A DNA stretch of 64,000 nt from JANMCE01 sp963791625 (GTDB lineage: Bacteria > Actinomycetota > Acidimicrobiia > Acidimicrobiales > Ilumatobacteraceae), in NCBI GenBank assembly GCA_963791625.1, contig CAWBTA010000006.1:992001-1056000 (forward strand). Direction: 5' to 3'. The notes below the pieces were generated by a model, which was not told the origin of the DNA, did not search any database, and saw only the letters and a list, made by a program, of their open reading frames with translations. Numbering within the stretch: position 1 is the first letter of the stretch; each line of letters opens with the position of its first letter. This document shows positions 8,052 through 18,030 of this stretch, one piece after another. The position numbers were made by a program, and so were the translations under genes.

Positions 8052-9188
8052 TCAGCTGATGCCGGCAGCCGTGCATTCTGCGGTCAGGTCCTTACAGACA
8101 TCGGCCTGAGTCTGGTAGCCGTCTGCGATGACGTCTTTCACGTTCGCCTTAAAGATGGCGACGGGTGTCGCAAGGACTGACGGCACATCGACATTGGCCT
8201 GGGTGTCCTTTACTGTGCCGGTCGTCTCGGGCTTCTCGCCTTTCGCTAGCGCAATGGCGGCTTTGGCTGCTGCGGTTGCCTCGACCTTTACCGCCTTGTA
8301 GACCGTCATGCACTGGTCGCCCTTCAGCACGTTGCGCAGGCCGTCGAGCGTGGCGTCCTGACCCGTCACCGGCACCTGGAGGTTGTTCTTCTTGAGGACG
8401 GCAATGGCCGCACCTCCAAGGCCATCATTGGCGGCGAGCACGCCATCGACCTTGCCGCCGGCCTTGGCCAGCATCTGCTCGAAAATCTGCCCTCCTTTCT
8501 GATTGTCCCAGTTCGGGACGCTCTGATCGTCAACGAGCGTCCACTCACCCGAGTCGAACTTCGGCTTGATCTTCGAGTCGTAACCCTGCTTGAAGAGCGT
8601 CGCATTGTTGTCGGTGGGGGCGCCATTGAGTACGGCGATCTTTGGCTTAGTGACCTTGGCGTCGGTGACGCACTTGATCAGGCCCTCGCCCTGAAGTTCG
8701 CCGACGGTGACGTTGTTGAACGACACGTAGACATCGGCGCCGCCTCCCAGGGTGAGACGGTCGTAGTCGATCGTCTTGATGCCGGCGGCCTTGGCCTTCT
8801 TGAGTACTGCTGCACCCGATGAGCTGTCGAGGTCGACGATCATCAGCACCTTGACCTGCTGGGCGATCATGCTGTCCGCGATGGTTGCGAACTTCGCCGT
8901 GTCGTTCTCCGCATTTTGGATAATGGGAGTGAAGCCGGCTGCTGTGATCGCGTCACCGAGGTACTTGCGGTCGGCCGTCTCCCACCGCACCGACGACTTC
9001 GTATCCGGAAGGATCACGCCGATCTTCCCGCCTGCCGCTCCGGCGGCTGTGGTTGCGGCTCCTGCCGCGGTCGTCGCCGCGGCCTGCAGGGTCGTGGATG
9101 ATGTGGTCTTCGTACTGCTGCCACAGGCGGTGGCTACGACCGCTGCGATGGCCATTGTGGCGACGGCATTCCGTCTGATGTTGCGCAT
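8052..9188 (-). CDS. Sugar ABC transporter substrate-binding lipoprotein (XylF-like)
   Basis: The 378-residue product has a lipoprotein signal with the lipobox VATAC (Cys22), then a Thr/Ala-rich linker. A periplasmic-binding-protein type 1 domain starts at KIGVILPDTKSSVRWE. That start and the segment ...G-V-L-A-A-N-D-G-L-G-G-A-A... resemble D-xylose-binding XylF/ChvE proteins. It would capture a pentose or other simple sugar outside the membrane for the permease and ATPase genes that follow. It is the first gene of the operon and diverges from a universal stress protein gene. No sugar catabolic gene is adjacent, so the substrate is inferred only from family. Confidence 0.88.
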   Translation of the reverse strand: MRNIRRNAVATMAIAAVVATACGSSTKTTSSTTLQAAATTAAGAATTAAGAAGGKIGVILPDTKSSVRWETADRKYLGDAITAAGFTPIIQNAENDTAKFATIADSMIAQQVKVLMIVDLDSSSGAAVLKKAKAAGIKTIDYDRLTLGGGADVYVSFNNVTVGELQGEGLIKCVTDAKVTKPKIAVLNGAPTDNNATLFKQGYDSKIKPKFDSGEWTLVDDQSVPNWDNQKGGQIFEQMLAKAGGKVDGVLAANDGLGGAAIAVLKKNNLQVPVTGQDATLDGLRNVLKGDQCMTVYKAVKVEATAAAKAAIALAKGEKPETTGTVKDTQANVDVPSVLATPVAIFKANVKDVIADGYQTQADVCKDLTAECTAAGIS

Positions 9189-9341
9189 GGGTGGGGTCTC
9201 CTGGTGCGTTTAGGGGTTGTACAGCAAGCGTCCGTCTCCCCGGTGAGGTCTCGGTAGGGTCCGACGGCGTCCCGCAGGCAGAACAACGTCCCCTCGATGA
9301 GAGCCGTTCGTTGGTCACCGCCATGGGTGTGATGTGAACGA

Positions 9342-9355
9342 AGGACTTTCGTCCC
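9342..9355 (+). promoter_or_regulatory. DosR-like box upstream of universal stress protein
   Basis: AGGACTTTCGTCCC differs from GGGACTTTNGTCCC at a single position. It lies 79 nt upstream of the universal stress protein ATG, in the divergent gap with the sugar-binding protein gene. It is the best-matching site in the first 20 kb. Confidence 0.6.
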
Positions 9356-9433
9356 ACCGGCTCGTGACTTCTCGCCGCTGACAAGACGGCGCGTTCGCGA
9401 CACGCTAAGCAGGAGACTTGTAGGAGTTCGCTG

Positions 9434-10324
9434 ATGAAGAATGTGCTGACGGTTGGTTTTGACGGCTCCACTCCGGCGAGGAGAGCAGTTGCATGGGCTG
9501 CAACCGAAGCCGCCCGGCGTCGAGCCAAGCTGCAGGTCGTTGCCTGCTACTCGATCACGCCGCTGGCCTACCCGTGGGTGGGGACCGCTGCTTTCCCTGT
9601 CGACATCGATCTTCTGGAGAAGGCGGCGAGAGCCGGGTTACACGAGGTGTCGTCCGATGTGTCGCGCAGCTTTCCAGAACTCCAGGTTGAACAACGAGCG
9701 ATCTTTGGCTGGGCCCGCGACGAACTCGTGGATGCTGCCCGCGAAAGCGACCTGCTCATCGTCGGGACAACCGGTGTCGGGGCGGCCGAATCAGTCCTTC
9801 TCGGTTCCGTTGCCCACGCCGTTGCCCGGACGAGTCCATGCCCGGTCGTGCTCGTACCTGATGCGCCAGATCGCCCGCTTTTTGAACGCATCGTGGTCGG
9901 GGTCGATGGGAGCGAAGCTTCTCGACTAGCGGCCGAGTGGGCGACCGATGAAGCCGACAGGCTGAACGTCGAGTGCCTCGTGCTCCACGCCTGGTCGTAT
10001 CCGTATGCCACGGAGTTGAGTTCTGAAACGGGTCATGACCTCACCCGCGTAGATGCCGAACTCTGCCTTGAGGTGGCAGTCGAACGCTGTCGGGTACGCG
10101 GTCGATGTCCGGTACGCGGAGAACTTGTCGAGGTGAGCGCAACCAAGGCGCTGGTGGAGGCTTCGGCGCAGGCGGACCTTGTGGTAGTCGGTTCCCGCGG
10201 CCGAGGCGAGTTGAGGTCTCTGCTTTTCGGTTCGGTCGCCCACACGGTCGTCCAGCACGCGGCGTGTCCGGTCGTGGTGATCCGGGCGCCGCAATCGGGC
10301 GAAACGTCGGTCGGTCATGAATAA
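9434..10324 (+). CDS. Universal stress protein, two tandem UspA domains
   Basis: The 296-residue product has two Usp folds (about residues 4-142 and 152-290). Each ends in the ATP-binding signature G-x2-G-x9-G-[ST]: GTTGVGAAESVLLGS and GSRGRGELRSLLFGS. This is the architecture of mycobacterial DosR-regulon proteins such as Rv2005c and Rv2623, which bind ATP and affect growth arrest. A GGAG element lies upstream of the ATG. A near-consensus DosR-like box lies 79 nt upstream. The downstream DksA-like gene overlaps by 8 nt, so the two are co-transcribed. Confidence 0.92.
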   Translation: MKNVLTVGFDGSTPARRAVAWAATEAARRRAKLQVVACYSITPLAYPWVGTAAFPVDIDLLEKAARAGLHEVSSDVSRSFPELQVEQRAIFGWARDELVDAARESDLLIVGTTGVGAAESVLLGSVAHAVARTSPCPVVLVPDAPDRPLFERIVVGVDGSEASRLAAEWATDEADRLNVECLVLHAWSYPYATELSSETGHDLTRVDAELCLEVAVERCRVRGRCPVRGELVEVSATKALVEASAQADLVVVGSRGRGELRSLLFGSVAHTVVQHAACPVVVIRAPQSGETSVGHE

Positions 10325-10637
10325 CGCCGCTGCGCTCATCCGTCTCGGCGAGGAGGAGCGGGACCTCCTTGAGCTGCGGGACGAGTTGCAGCGCGAGCGT
10401 TCCGAGCTGTCCGGAACAACGACGCGGGGAGATCGGATGCTCGAAGAACAGGAGCAGGATGAAGGACTTGTCCGCGATATCGATCGGTCGCTTGAGGAGA
10501 TCGCAAGCGCCCGTGACCGCGTCGAGAACGGTACCTATGGTCGTTGCCAAGTGTGCTCCGGGGAGATTCCCGAGGAGAGGCTCTTCGCGGTGCCGTACAC
10601 CCGACACTGTGCATCTCACGACGAGCAAAGCATCTGA
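10317..10637 (+). CDS. DksA/TraR-family C4-type zinc finger protein
   Basis: The 106-residue product has an N-terminal coiled coil rich in Arg/Glu (about residues 5-70). A C-terminal zinc finger follows: Cys-x2-Cys-x17-Cys-x2-His. In typical DksA/TraR proteins the last ligand is Cys; here it is His (C-A-S-H), which can still bind zinc. Relatives bind the RNA polymerase secondary channel and tune transcription during stress. It overlaps the universal stress protein gene by 8 nt and would be expressed with it, suggesting a stringent-response-like function in the same stress programme. Confidence 0.8.
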   Translation: MNNAAALIRLGEEERDLLELRDELQRERSELSGTTTRGDRMLEEQEQDEGLVRDIDRSLEEIASARDRVENGTYGRCQVCSGEIPEERLFAVPYTRHCASHDEQSI

Positions 10638-10653
10638 AACGAGGACGCGATAC

Positions 10654-10854
10654 ATGACGAACAGTTCCGAACCACGACACTGGCCAGAAGCGCCGGAAGT
10701 CGAAGCTGACAGCCCTCCTGTGGAGGATGAATACCCAATGGATGTGCAGTCCGATGACTTGCCGCTCGAGGCGGACGCAGTCGACGTGCTCGAGCAACGC
10801 GCAGCAGTCGACGACGATGATGAAGACATCGCTGCCGGCGATTGGGCCGAGTAG
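10654..10854 (+). CDS. Small acidic protein, unknown function
   Basis: The 66-residue product is dominated by Asp/Glu, with D-D-D-D-E-D near the C-terminus and no hydrophobic segment. I do not recognise a family. It starts 16 nt after the zinc finger gene and is the third gene of the stress protein operon. Composition and size recall the 81-residue acidic protein at 30263-30508, which has its own DosR-like boxes, but I see no clear alignment between them. A longer upstream start (10369) would overlap the zinc finger gene and is rejected. Confidence 0.6.
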   Translation: MTNSSEPRHWPEAPEVEADSPPVEDEYPMDVQSDDLPLEADAVDVLEQRAAVDDDDEDIAAGDWAE

Positions 10855-12087
10855 TCAGACTGGAAGAAGGGTTTGCGAGCCGAGTTCCCTGACATCCTCG
10901 CTGCCTCGTGTGGCGATGAGCCAGAGCGCAACGGACATTGCGACGAGACCGGAGATGGTGAGGGGCAGTCGACCGTTTCCGCGCCATGCCAAACCTGACC
11001 AGAGACCGGCGAGCAAGGTGGCAGCCGACGTGAGTCCGCCGTGCACGCCGAGCGCCCAAGTACGAGATTGATCACCGACGAGATTGGCGATCCAGGTTCG
11101 GCTCACTCCATCCGTACATGCCGTGAAAACACCGTAGGCCGGTAGCAGGACCCATACCGACGCGGGGTGCGTTGCTCGCCCGAGTCCCAGATAGACCAGC
11201 GAAAAGACGAGTAACCCGGAAATCATGGCGAGGCGTGGTGAGAATCGGTCGCTGATGAGACCGGCTGGATATGAAAGCACTGCTGTCACGATGTTGTAGA
11301 TCACGTAGACCATCACGACGGAAGATGTCGACAGGCCCAGATCATGGGCGCGCTGCAAAAGCAGAGCGTTGCTCGAATTCGCCAACGCGAAGACAACGAG
11401 TGGTGCAAGTGTCGACCAGAACGCGCGGGGGAGGGCGGCGCGCTGGGGTGAAAGGCCGTCTGGTTTGGTGGCGCTTGGTGTGATCGCTGGTTGCTCGTGC
11501 ACGAGACGCACGAGCAGCACGCTGATGGCTGCCGGTAGCACAGCGATCAACAGGGCAGGACGAATTTTCCCGTTGAAGACGCGCAGGAGGCCGAGGGCGA
11601 GGATGGGGCCGATCACGGCGCCAAGCGTGTCCATGGCTCGGTGGAATCCGAAGGAGCGGCCACGGCGCTCGACTGAGGCCTCATCGGCAATCAGCGCGTC
11701 GCGCGGAACGCCACGGATGCCCTTGCCGATGCGGTCGACCACTCGCCCCGCCAGAACGAGCGGCCAAACGAGGGCGGAGGCAACGACAAGTTTTCCGACG
11801 GTAGCGAGGCCATATCCGAAGGCGATCCAGGGTTTGCGACGCCCGGTGGTTGCCAGCCTGCCAGCGACGAGTTTCATGAGTGCGGCAACGGCATCGGCCA
11901 GACCTTCGGCCACACCCAACGCGGCGACGGGAGCGCCGAGCACGCCGGTGACGAACGACGGTAGGAGCGGGTACACCATCTCGGAGCCGACATCCTGCGC
12001 CAGGCTTACGGCACCGAGCACACGTAGGTTGCGGGAGATACCCTCGTCACGCAGCGGTGCGCACGGCTGATCAGCCTGAGACCTCAT
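10855..12087 (-). CDS. Major facilitator superfamily transporter
   Basis: The 410-residue product has about 12 hydrophobic helices. An MFS motif A-like loop G-R-V-V-D-R-I-G-K-G-I-R-G-x-P-R-D lies between the early helices, as in the subfamily of exporters related to quinolone/tetracycline permeases. The substrate is unknown. ATG 12087 overlaps the stop of the DUF333 lipoprotein gene by 4 nt (ATGA), so it is the last gene of the eight-gene AhpD-AcsA-dehydrogenase operon. The open frame reaches 12273, but that part shadows upstream genes. Its end directly abuts the end of the convergent small acidic protein gene. Confidence 0.82.
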   Translation of the reverse strand: MRSQADQPCAPLRDEGISRNLRVLGAVSLAQDVGSEMVYPLLPSFVTGVLGAPVAALGVAEGLADAVAALMKLVAGRLATTGRRKPWIAFGYGLATVGKLVVASALVWPLVLAGRVVDRIGKGIRGVPRDALIADEASVERRGRSFGFHRAMDTLGAVIGPILALGLLRVFNGKIRPALLIAVLPAAISVLLVRLVHEQPAITPSATKPDGLSPQRAALPRAFWSTLAPLVVFALANSSNALLLQRAHDLGLSTSSVVMVYVIYNIVTAVLSYPAGLISDRFSPRLAMISGLLVFSLVYLGLGRATHPASVWVLLPAYGVFTACTDGVSRTWIANLVGDQSRTWALGVHGGLTSAATLLAGLWSGLAWRGNGRLPLTISGLVAMSVALWLIATRGSEDVRELGSQTLLPV

Positions 12088-12326
12088 GGATTGTGCTGCC
12101 GGAAGTACTCCCATTCCTCGATGCGTGTGCCATCCGGCAGGGTGCAGTAGCCGGCCGTGCCGTTTGCCGTGGTGACGAAGTCCAGTTTGCCGCCCGATTT
12201 CTCGCAGTACACCGAGGCTGGGTTGGGGATCTGTGTCGGTTGCTGCTTCTTGCTGCTCCCGCAACCGGCGCACATGAGTGCAACGATCGCCACGGTGAGC
12301 ACGCCATGAGTGCCGGAGGACGTCAT
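12084..12326 (-). CDS. Small DUF333 lipoprotein
   Basis: The 80-residue precursor has a lipobox L-M-C-A-G-C (Cys22). The mature part is a single DUF333 module: N-P-A-S-V-Y-C-E-K-S-G-G followed by a second cysteine and C-x-L-P-D-G-[ST]-x-I-E-E-W-x-[FY]. It should be anchored to the outer face of the cytoplasmic membrane. DUF333 proteins have no settled function. The gene overlaps the acyl carrier protein gene and the MFS gene by 4 nt each, placing it in the dehydrogenase operon. Confidence 0.8.
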   Translation of the reverse strand: MTSSGTHGVLTVAIVALMCAGCGSSKKQQPTQIPNPASVYCEKSGGKLDFVTTANGTAGYCTLPDGTRIEEWEYFRQHNP

Positions 12327-12583
12327 GAGCGTGCTGGGTTGGCCGAGGATTGGGTGAGATAGGTCACGAAGCCTGAGATGGTCGCCACGCGTGGGTAGTC
12401 CCGTTCGGGGATGTCGATGCCTGTCTCGCGTTGCAGCGCAGTAATGAGGTTCAGGAAGTCCATAGAGTCAAGGTCGCACTCGTCCTGGAACGGCACGTTG
12501 TGATCGACCTCGGCTACATCCACTTCCGGCGCGATGCCGTGCAGAAGATGGGCGAAGAGGGTCAAGGCTTCGGTGTTGGTCAT
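12323..12583 (-). CDS. Acyl carrier protein
   Basis: The 86-residue product carries the phosphopantetheine attachment motif D-L-D-S-M-D-F with Ser40, preceded and followed by the helices usual for ACPs. After 4'-phosphopantetheinylation it would carry acyl groups as thioesters. It overlaps the E2 gene by 4 nt upstream and the lipoprotein gene by 4 nt downstream. An ACP inside a 2-oxoacid dehydrogenase operon is unusual. It suggests that acyl groups made by E2 or the acetyl-CoA synthetase homologue may be loaded on a dedicated carrier, but this is inference. Confidence 0.85.
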   Translation of the reverse strand: MTNTEALTLFAHLLHGIAPEVDVAEVDHNVPFQDECDLDSMDFLNLITALQRETGIDIPERDYPRVATISGFVTYLTQSSANPARS

Positions 12584-13797
12584 AAGGCCTCCGGAGACTG
12601 TAGGTAGCGATCGATTGCGCTGAGAAAGAGCGCTCCGGAATGACCATCCGACGCTCGGTGGTCGGCGGCGAGCGTCGCCCGCACGGTCGGTCGCGAGCCG
12701 AGCATGGCACCCGAGGCCCAGGGTCGTTCGACGACCTTGCCGAATCCGACCAAGGCAACCTGGGGCGGATAGATGACGCCGAACACCTCCTCCACGCCCT
12801 GGTCACCGAGGTTGGTGACGGTAAGAGTGGGGTCCGCCATCTCCGAGCTGCGCAGCGCACCGGCGCGGGCTCTGCTGACGAGATCCCGCAGCGCATTCAT
12901 CAGATCGGGAAGGCTCATTTGATCGGTGTTGTGGATGGCCGGGGCAACGAGTCCGCCCGCTCTTAGCGACACTGCGACACCGAGATGGACGTCGGACGAC
13001 GGCCTGAACTCGGTGTCGAAGAATCCGTTCATGGCGGGGACCTCGCGGGCGGCCAGTGCGGTGGCCTTCAAGAGCAACACGGCGGGAAGGAGGCGTTCGC
13101 TGGGGGGCAGGTTGGCGTTCATTTCGGCTAGCCAGGCGAGCGCCGATGACATATCGATGGTCGTCGCCAGGTAATAGTGCGGAATCTCCCGCTTCGATCG
13201 AGCCATCAACGCACCGATGGCGTGACGCATCGAAGACTGCCGATCTCGCTTCGGCGCAACCGGCGTTGGTATCTCCGGGGACGTGTTGCCGTGGGCGGTG
13301 GATACCAGGTCTGCGGCGATGACGGCGCCGCCCGGGCCCGAACCCGGGACACTCGCGAGGTCGATGCCGCTCGCTGCGGCCTGCCGTCTGGCATAGGGCG
13401 ACGAACGACTGCGGGAGCTTTCCGTCCCCCGAGCCGCAACCAGTTCGGCCGGTCGTGCCTTCGGTTTCGGAGCACGCTTTTTAGCAGTCTGGGACGCCGG
13501 CTTCGGAACCGGCTCTGCAGTGGGTGGTGGAGCCGTCGCCTTCGTGCTCCGCTCCGACGATGCGACCGGCAAGAGACGGGCGAGGGGTGTTCCGACCGGA
13601 ACGGCGACGCCGGTCTCGATGAGCAACTCCTCCACCACACCGTCTTCGAAGACCTCTACCTCGATGTCCGCTTTCTCGGTGTCGACAACGGCAACCACGT
13701 CGCCACGATGGACGTTGTCGCCAGGCTTGATCCTCCATTCGACGACGGTGCCGACTTCCATGTCGGCGCCCAGTGACGGCATACGGAATTCGCCCAT
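12580..13797 (-). CDS. 2-oxoacid dehydrogenase E2 (dihydrolipoamide acyltransferase)
   Basis: The 405-residue product contains one lipoyl domain (about residues 2-75; lipoylation motif D-T-E-K-A, Lys42). A Pro/Ala/Lys-rich linker and a peripheral subunit-binding domain (S-S-P-Y-A-R-R-Q-A-A ... G-S-G-P-G-G) follow, then a catalytic acyltransferase domain with H-R-A-S-D-G near the end. It transfers the acyl group from E1 to CoA. ATG 13797 lies 1 nt after the E1beta stop. No E3 (dihydrolipoamide dehydrogenase) is encoded in the window. The AhpD-like gene of the same operon could draw reducing power from its lipoyl group, as AhpD does from E2 in mycobacteria. Confidence 0.9.
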   Translation of the reverse strand: MGEFRMPSLGADMEVGTVVEWRIKPGDNVHRGDVVAVVDTEKADIEVEVFEDGVVEELLIETGVAVPVGTPLARLLPVASSERSTKATAPPPTAEPVPKPASQTAKKRAPKPKARPAELVAARGTESSRSRSSPYARRQAAASGIDLASVPGSGPGGAVIAADLVSTAHGNTSPEIPTPVAPKRDRQSSMRHAIGALMARSKREIPHYYLATTIDMSSALAWLAEMNANLPPSERLLPAVLLLKATALAAREVPAMNGFFDTEFRPSSDVHLGVAVSLRAGGLVAPAIHNTDQMSLPDLMNALRDLVSRARAGALRSSEMADPTLTVTNLGDQGVEEVFGVIYPPQVALVGFGKVVERPWASGAMLGSRPTVRATLAADHRASDGHSGALFLSAIDRYLQSPEAL

Positions 13798-13798
13798 G

Positions 13799-14776
13799 TC
13801 AGGCCGCCCCGATGAGTTCACGGGTTGCGCTCACGATGGTGGACACCTGCGGCAGTGCAGCTTCCTCTAAATGCTTCGCGTACGGCATGGGTACCTCGGC
13901 GCTGCAGACCCTGGCGACGGGAGCGTCGAGTTCATAGAAGGCCTGCTCGGTGATGCGGGCGCTGATCTCGGCTGACAGGCTGCCCGACCGCCAGCCTTCG
14001 TCCACGACCACCGCTCGGTGCGTATGAGCAACCGAATTCAGAATGGTTTCCGTGTCAAGCGGCCGCAGCGTTCGCAGGTCGATCACCTCGGCTGAGACAC
14101 CCCCTGCGTTCAACTCCTCGGCCGCGGTCAGCGTCTTGCCGAGCGTGCCGCCATAGGTGATGAGGGTCACGTCGCTTCCCTCGCGGCAGATGAGCGCATG
14201 GTCGATGTCGGTGGCGCCGGCGTCGTCGGCAAGTTCGCCCTCGATGTTGTAGAGGGTGCCATGCTCAAAGATCAGAACCGGATCGGGATCTTCGAGGGCC
14301 GTCCACATCATGCCCCGAGCGTCTTCTAAAGTTGCAGGTGCAACTATTCGCAACCCGGGTATGTGGGCGTACCAGCCTTCAAGGCTGTGGGAGTGCTGGG
14401 CCGCCAGTTGACGACCCGCTCCGGTGGTCATTCGGATGACCAACGGGACATTGCACTGTCCTCCCGACATATGCAGCAAGGTCGCTGCGTTGTTCATGAT
14501 CTGATCGAGGGCTAGCAGACTGAAGTTCACGGTCATGATCTCAACGATGGGGCGCATACCGCCCAACGCAGCACCGATGCCGGCCCCCACGAAGGCCGAT
14601 TCCGACAGGGGAGTGTCGCGGATGCGCTCCGGCCCGAATTCCTCGAGCAGGCCGAGGCTGACGGCGAAGCATCCGCCGTAACGGCCGACGTCTTCACCCA
14701 TGAGGAAGACGCGATCGTCCCTGCTCATGGCGTCGCGCATCGCGGCTCGGAGGGCTTCTCGGTACGTCGTTTTCAT
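13799..14776 (-). CDS. 2-oxoacid (pyruvate/acetoin) dehydrogenase E1 beta subunit
   Basis: The 325-residue product is a full-length transketolase-like pyrimidine-binding subunit. Family landmarks include F-L-M-G-E-D-V-G-R-Y-G-G near residue 24, the R-D-T-P-L-S-E-S segment, and a C-terminal transketolase domain. With E1alpha it decarboxylates a 2-oxoacid on thiamine diphosphate. The similarity pattern fits the acetoin/pyruvate dehydrogenase class of two-subunit E1 enzymes; the true substrate cannot be fixed. It overlaps E1alpha by 4 nt. Confidence 0.9.
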   Translation of the reverse strand: MKTTYREALRAAMRDAMSRDDRVFLMGEDVGRYGGCFAVSLGLLEEFGPERIRDTPLSESAFVGAGIGAALGGMRPIVEIMTVNFSLLALDQIMNNAATLLHMSGGQCNVPLVIRMTTGAGRQLAAQHSHSLEGWYAHIPGLRIVAPATLEDARGMMWTALEDPDPVLIFEHGTLYNIEGELADDAGATDIDHALICREGSDVTLITYGGTLGKTLTAAEELNAGGVSAEVIDLRTLRPLDTETILNSVAHTHRAVVVDEGWRSGSLSAEISARITEQAFYELDAPVARVCSAEVPMPYAKHLEEAALPQVSTIVSATRELIGAA

Positions 14777-15758
14777 GCTGGCCTCTCGCTCATCACGAAG
14801 CGGGTGAGGTCCTCGACCGGTTCGAACGAGCCCGCTTCCGCGAAGGCGACCGCCTCATCGATCTCGACTTTCACTTCGTCTTCGATCGTCGGGAGGTCGT
14901 CGTCGCTCTGTGCGCCCGACGATTTCAGGGCAGCGCTAAAGAGCGTGATCGGATCCCGCTGTCGCCACTCGTCTACCTCGTCCTTGCCCCGGTATCGCTC
15001 GGGGTCATACATCGAATGGGCGCGGAACCGGTACGTCTCCAGATCGAGAAAGACCGGCCCGCCTCCACCTCGGATCTCGGTAACGGCGCGCTCGGTGGCA
15101 GCCTGAACGGCCAGAACATTCATGCCGTCGACGGTCCAAGAAGGCAACTCGTAGCTAGCGGCCTTGTAGGCGAGGTTGGTTTCGGATTCCGATCGAGCCA
15201 GCGCAGTGCCCATTGCGTACTGGTTGTTCTCGCAGCAGAACAGAACCGGCAGCTTCCAAAGGGCGGCCAGATTCATCGTCTCGTGGAACTCGCCTTCGGC
15301 CACGGCACCCTCACCGAAGAAGCAGGCGGTGACGTTCGGGAGCCCTTGCATCTTGGTGGCCAGAGCCAATCCGAGGGCAATGGGCAGGCCACCGGCGACG
15401 ATGGCGTTTCCGCCGTAGAAGCGGTGCTTCACGTCGAAGATGTGCATGGAGCCGCCTCGACCCCTACTCGATCCCTGGACCTTTCCGTACATCTCGGCCA
15501 TGACCTCGCCAGCTGGCACGCCGCGGGCCAGTGCATGTCCGTGCTCCCGGTACGTGGCCACGACGGCGTCATCGGGCGTGAGCGCGGACATCACGCCGAC
15601 TGCTATGGCCTCCTCGCCTATGTAGAGATGCATGAAACCGCGGATGGAGCCAGCGCTGTAGAGTTCGACGCAGCGCTCCTCGAATCGACGGATTCGCACC
15701 AGCTCTCGGAGCAGCCTGAGGCCGATCTCGCGCTCGGTCGCGGCGGTTGCCAGATGGG

Positions 15759-15762
<4 letters not shown>
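14773..15762 (-). CDS. 2-oxoacid (pyruvate/acetoin) dehydrogenase E1 alpha subunit
   Basis: The 329-residue product has the thiamine diphosphate/Mg2+ segment G-E-G-A-V-A-E-G-E-F-H-E followed about 25 residues later by E-N-N-Q-Y-A-M-G-T. The phosphorylation-loop-like R-A-H-S-M-Y-D-P segment is present. Together with the adjacent E1beta this is the heterotetrameric E1 of the AcoAB/PdhAB type. It overlaps the acetyl-CoA synthetase gene by 4 nt and the E1beta gene by 4 nt, which implies translational coupling. Confidence 0.9.
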
Positions 15763-17537
<1,775 letters not shown>

Positions 17538-17540
17538 GAC

Positions 17541-17906
17541 TCAACTCGCCGGATTTGCTGAGGTGAGCTCGTCGCGAAATTCGTTGAAGGCGGCCCAAGC
17601 CCGCGGGGCATAGACCGACGCCGTGCCACCATCCATCAACAACGCAACGCCAAGTAGTTCAGCGACTTGACCGGGCGTAGCGCCGGCGCGGGCAGCACCT
17701 TTCGCGTGGTAGGCGATGCAACCGTCGCAGCGCTTGGCGACGGACACCGCAAGTGCAGCTGCCTCCTTCAACGCCGTTGAAACCTCGCCGTCGGCCATGG
17801 CCGCCTCGTGGAGCGATACGAAACCGGACCAAGTGTTCGGGATGGCGTGACGCAACGATCGTGTCGGCTCCTTCAGCTCCTGTAGGACATCGTGATGGTG
17901 GCCCAT
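17541..17906 (-). CDS. AhpD-like / carboxymuconolactone decarboxylase-fold protein
   Basis: The 121-residue product is a single CMD domain with the redox motif C-D-G-C-I-A-Y-H (C-x2-C-x3-H), as in the AhpD core. Such proteins act as alkylhydroperoxidases or disulfide reductases. ATG 17906 is chosen because GGGAG precedes it and the domain starts right after; the frame is open to 17993. It is the first gene of the eight-gene operon leading into acsA and the dehydrogenase genes. A DosR-like site lies 71 nt upstream. In M. tuberculosis AhpD is reduced by the lipoyl E2, so its linkage to an E2 here is suggestive. Confidence 0.85.
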   Translation of the reverse strand: MGHHHDVLQELKEPTRSLRHAIPNTWSGFVSLHEAAMADGEVSTALKEAAALAVSVAKRCDGCIAYHAKGAARAGATPGQVAELLGVALLMDGGTASVYAPRAWAAFNEFRDELTSANPAS

Positions 17907-17976
17907 CGTGCTCCCTTCACATCGAACGCAGTCGCTCGCGTACTTCCAGTATCCGAACCAAAGGCGATGCCTGTAA

Positions 17977-17990
17977 GGGTCCAAAGACCG
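17977..17990 (-). promoter_or_regulatory. DosR-like box upstream of AhpD/AcsA/dehydrogenase operon
   Basis: The minus strand reads CGGTCTTTGGACCC, a palindrome GGTC-TTTG-GACC with the spacing of the other boxes. The left half is GGTC rather than GGAC. It lies 71 nt before the AhpD-like start, within the common 70-80 nt class. Confidence 0.42.
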
Positions 17991-18030
17991 CACCCCCTAC
18001 GAACCCTTGGCCCGTTCTTGGCGCCGCAGG

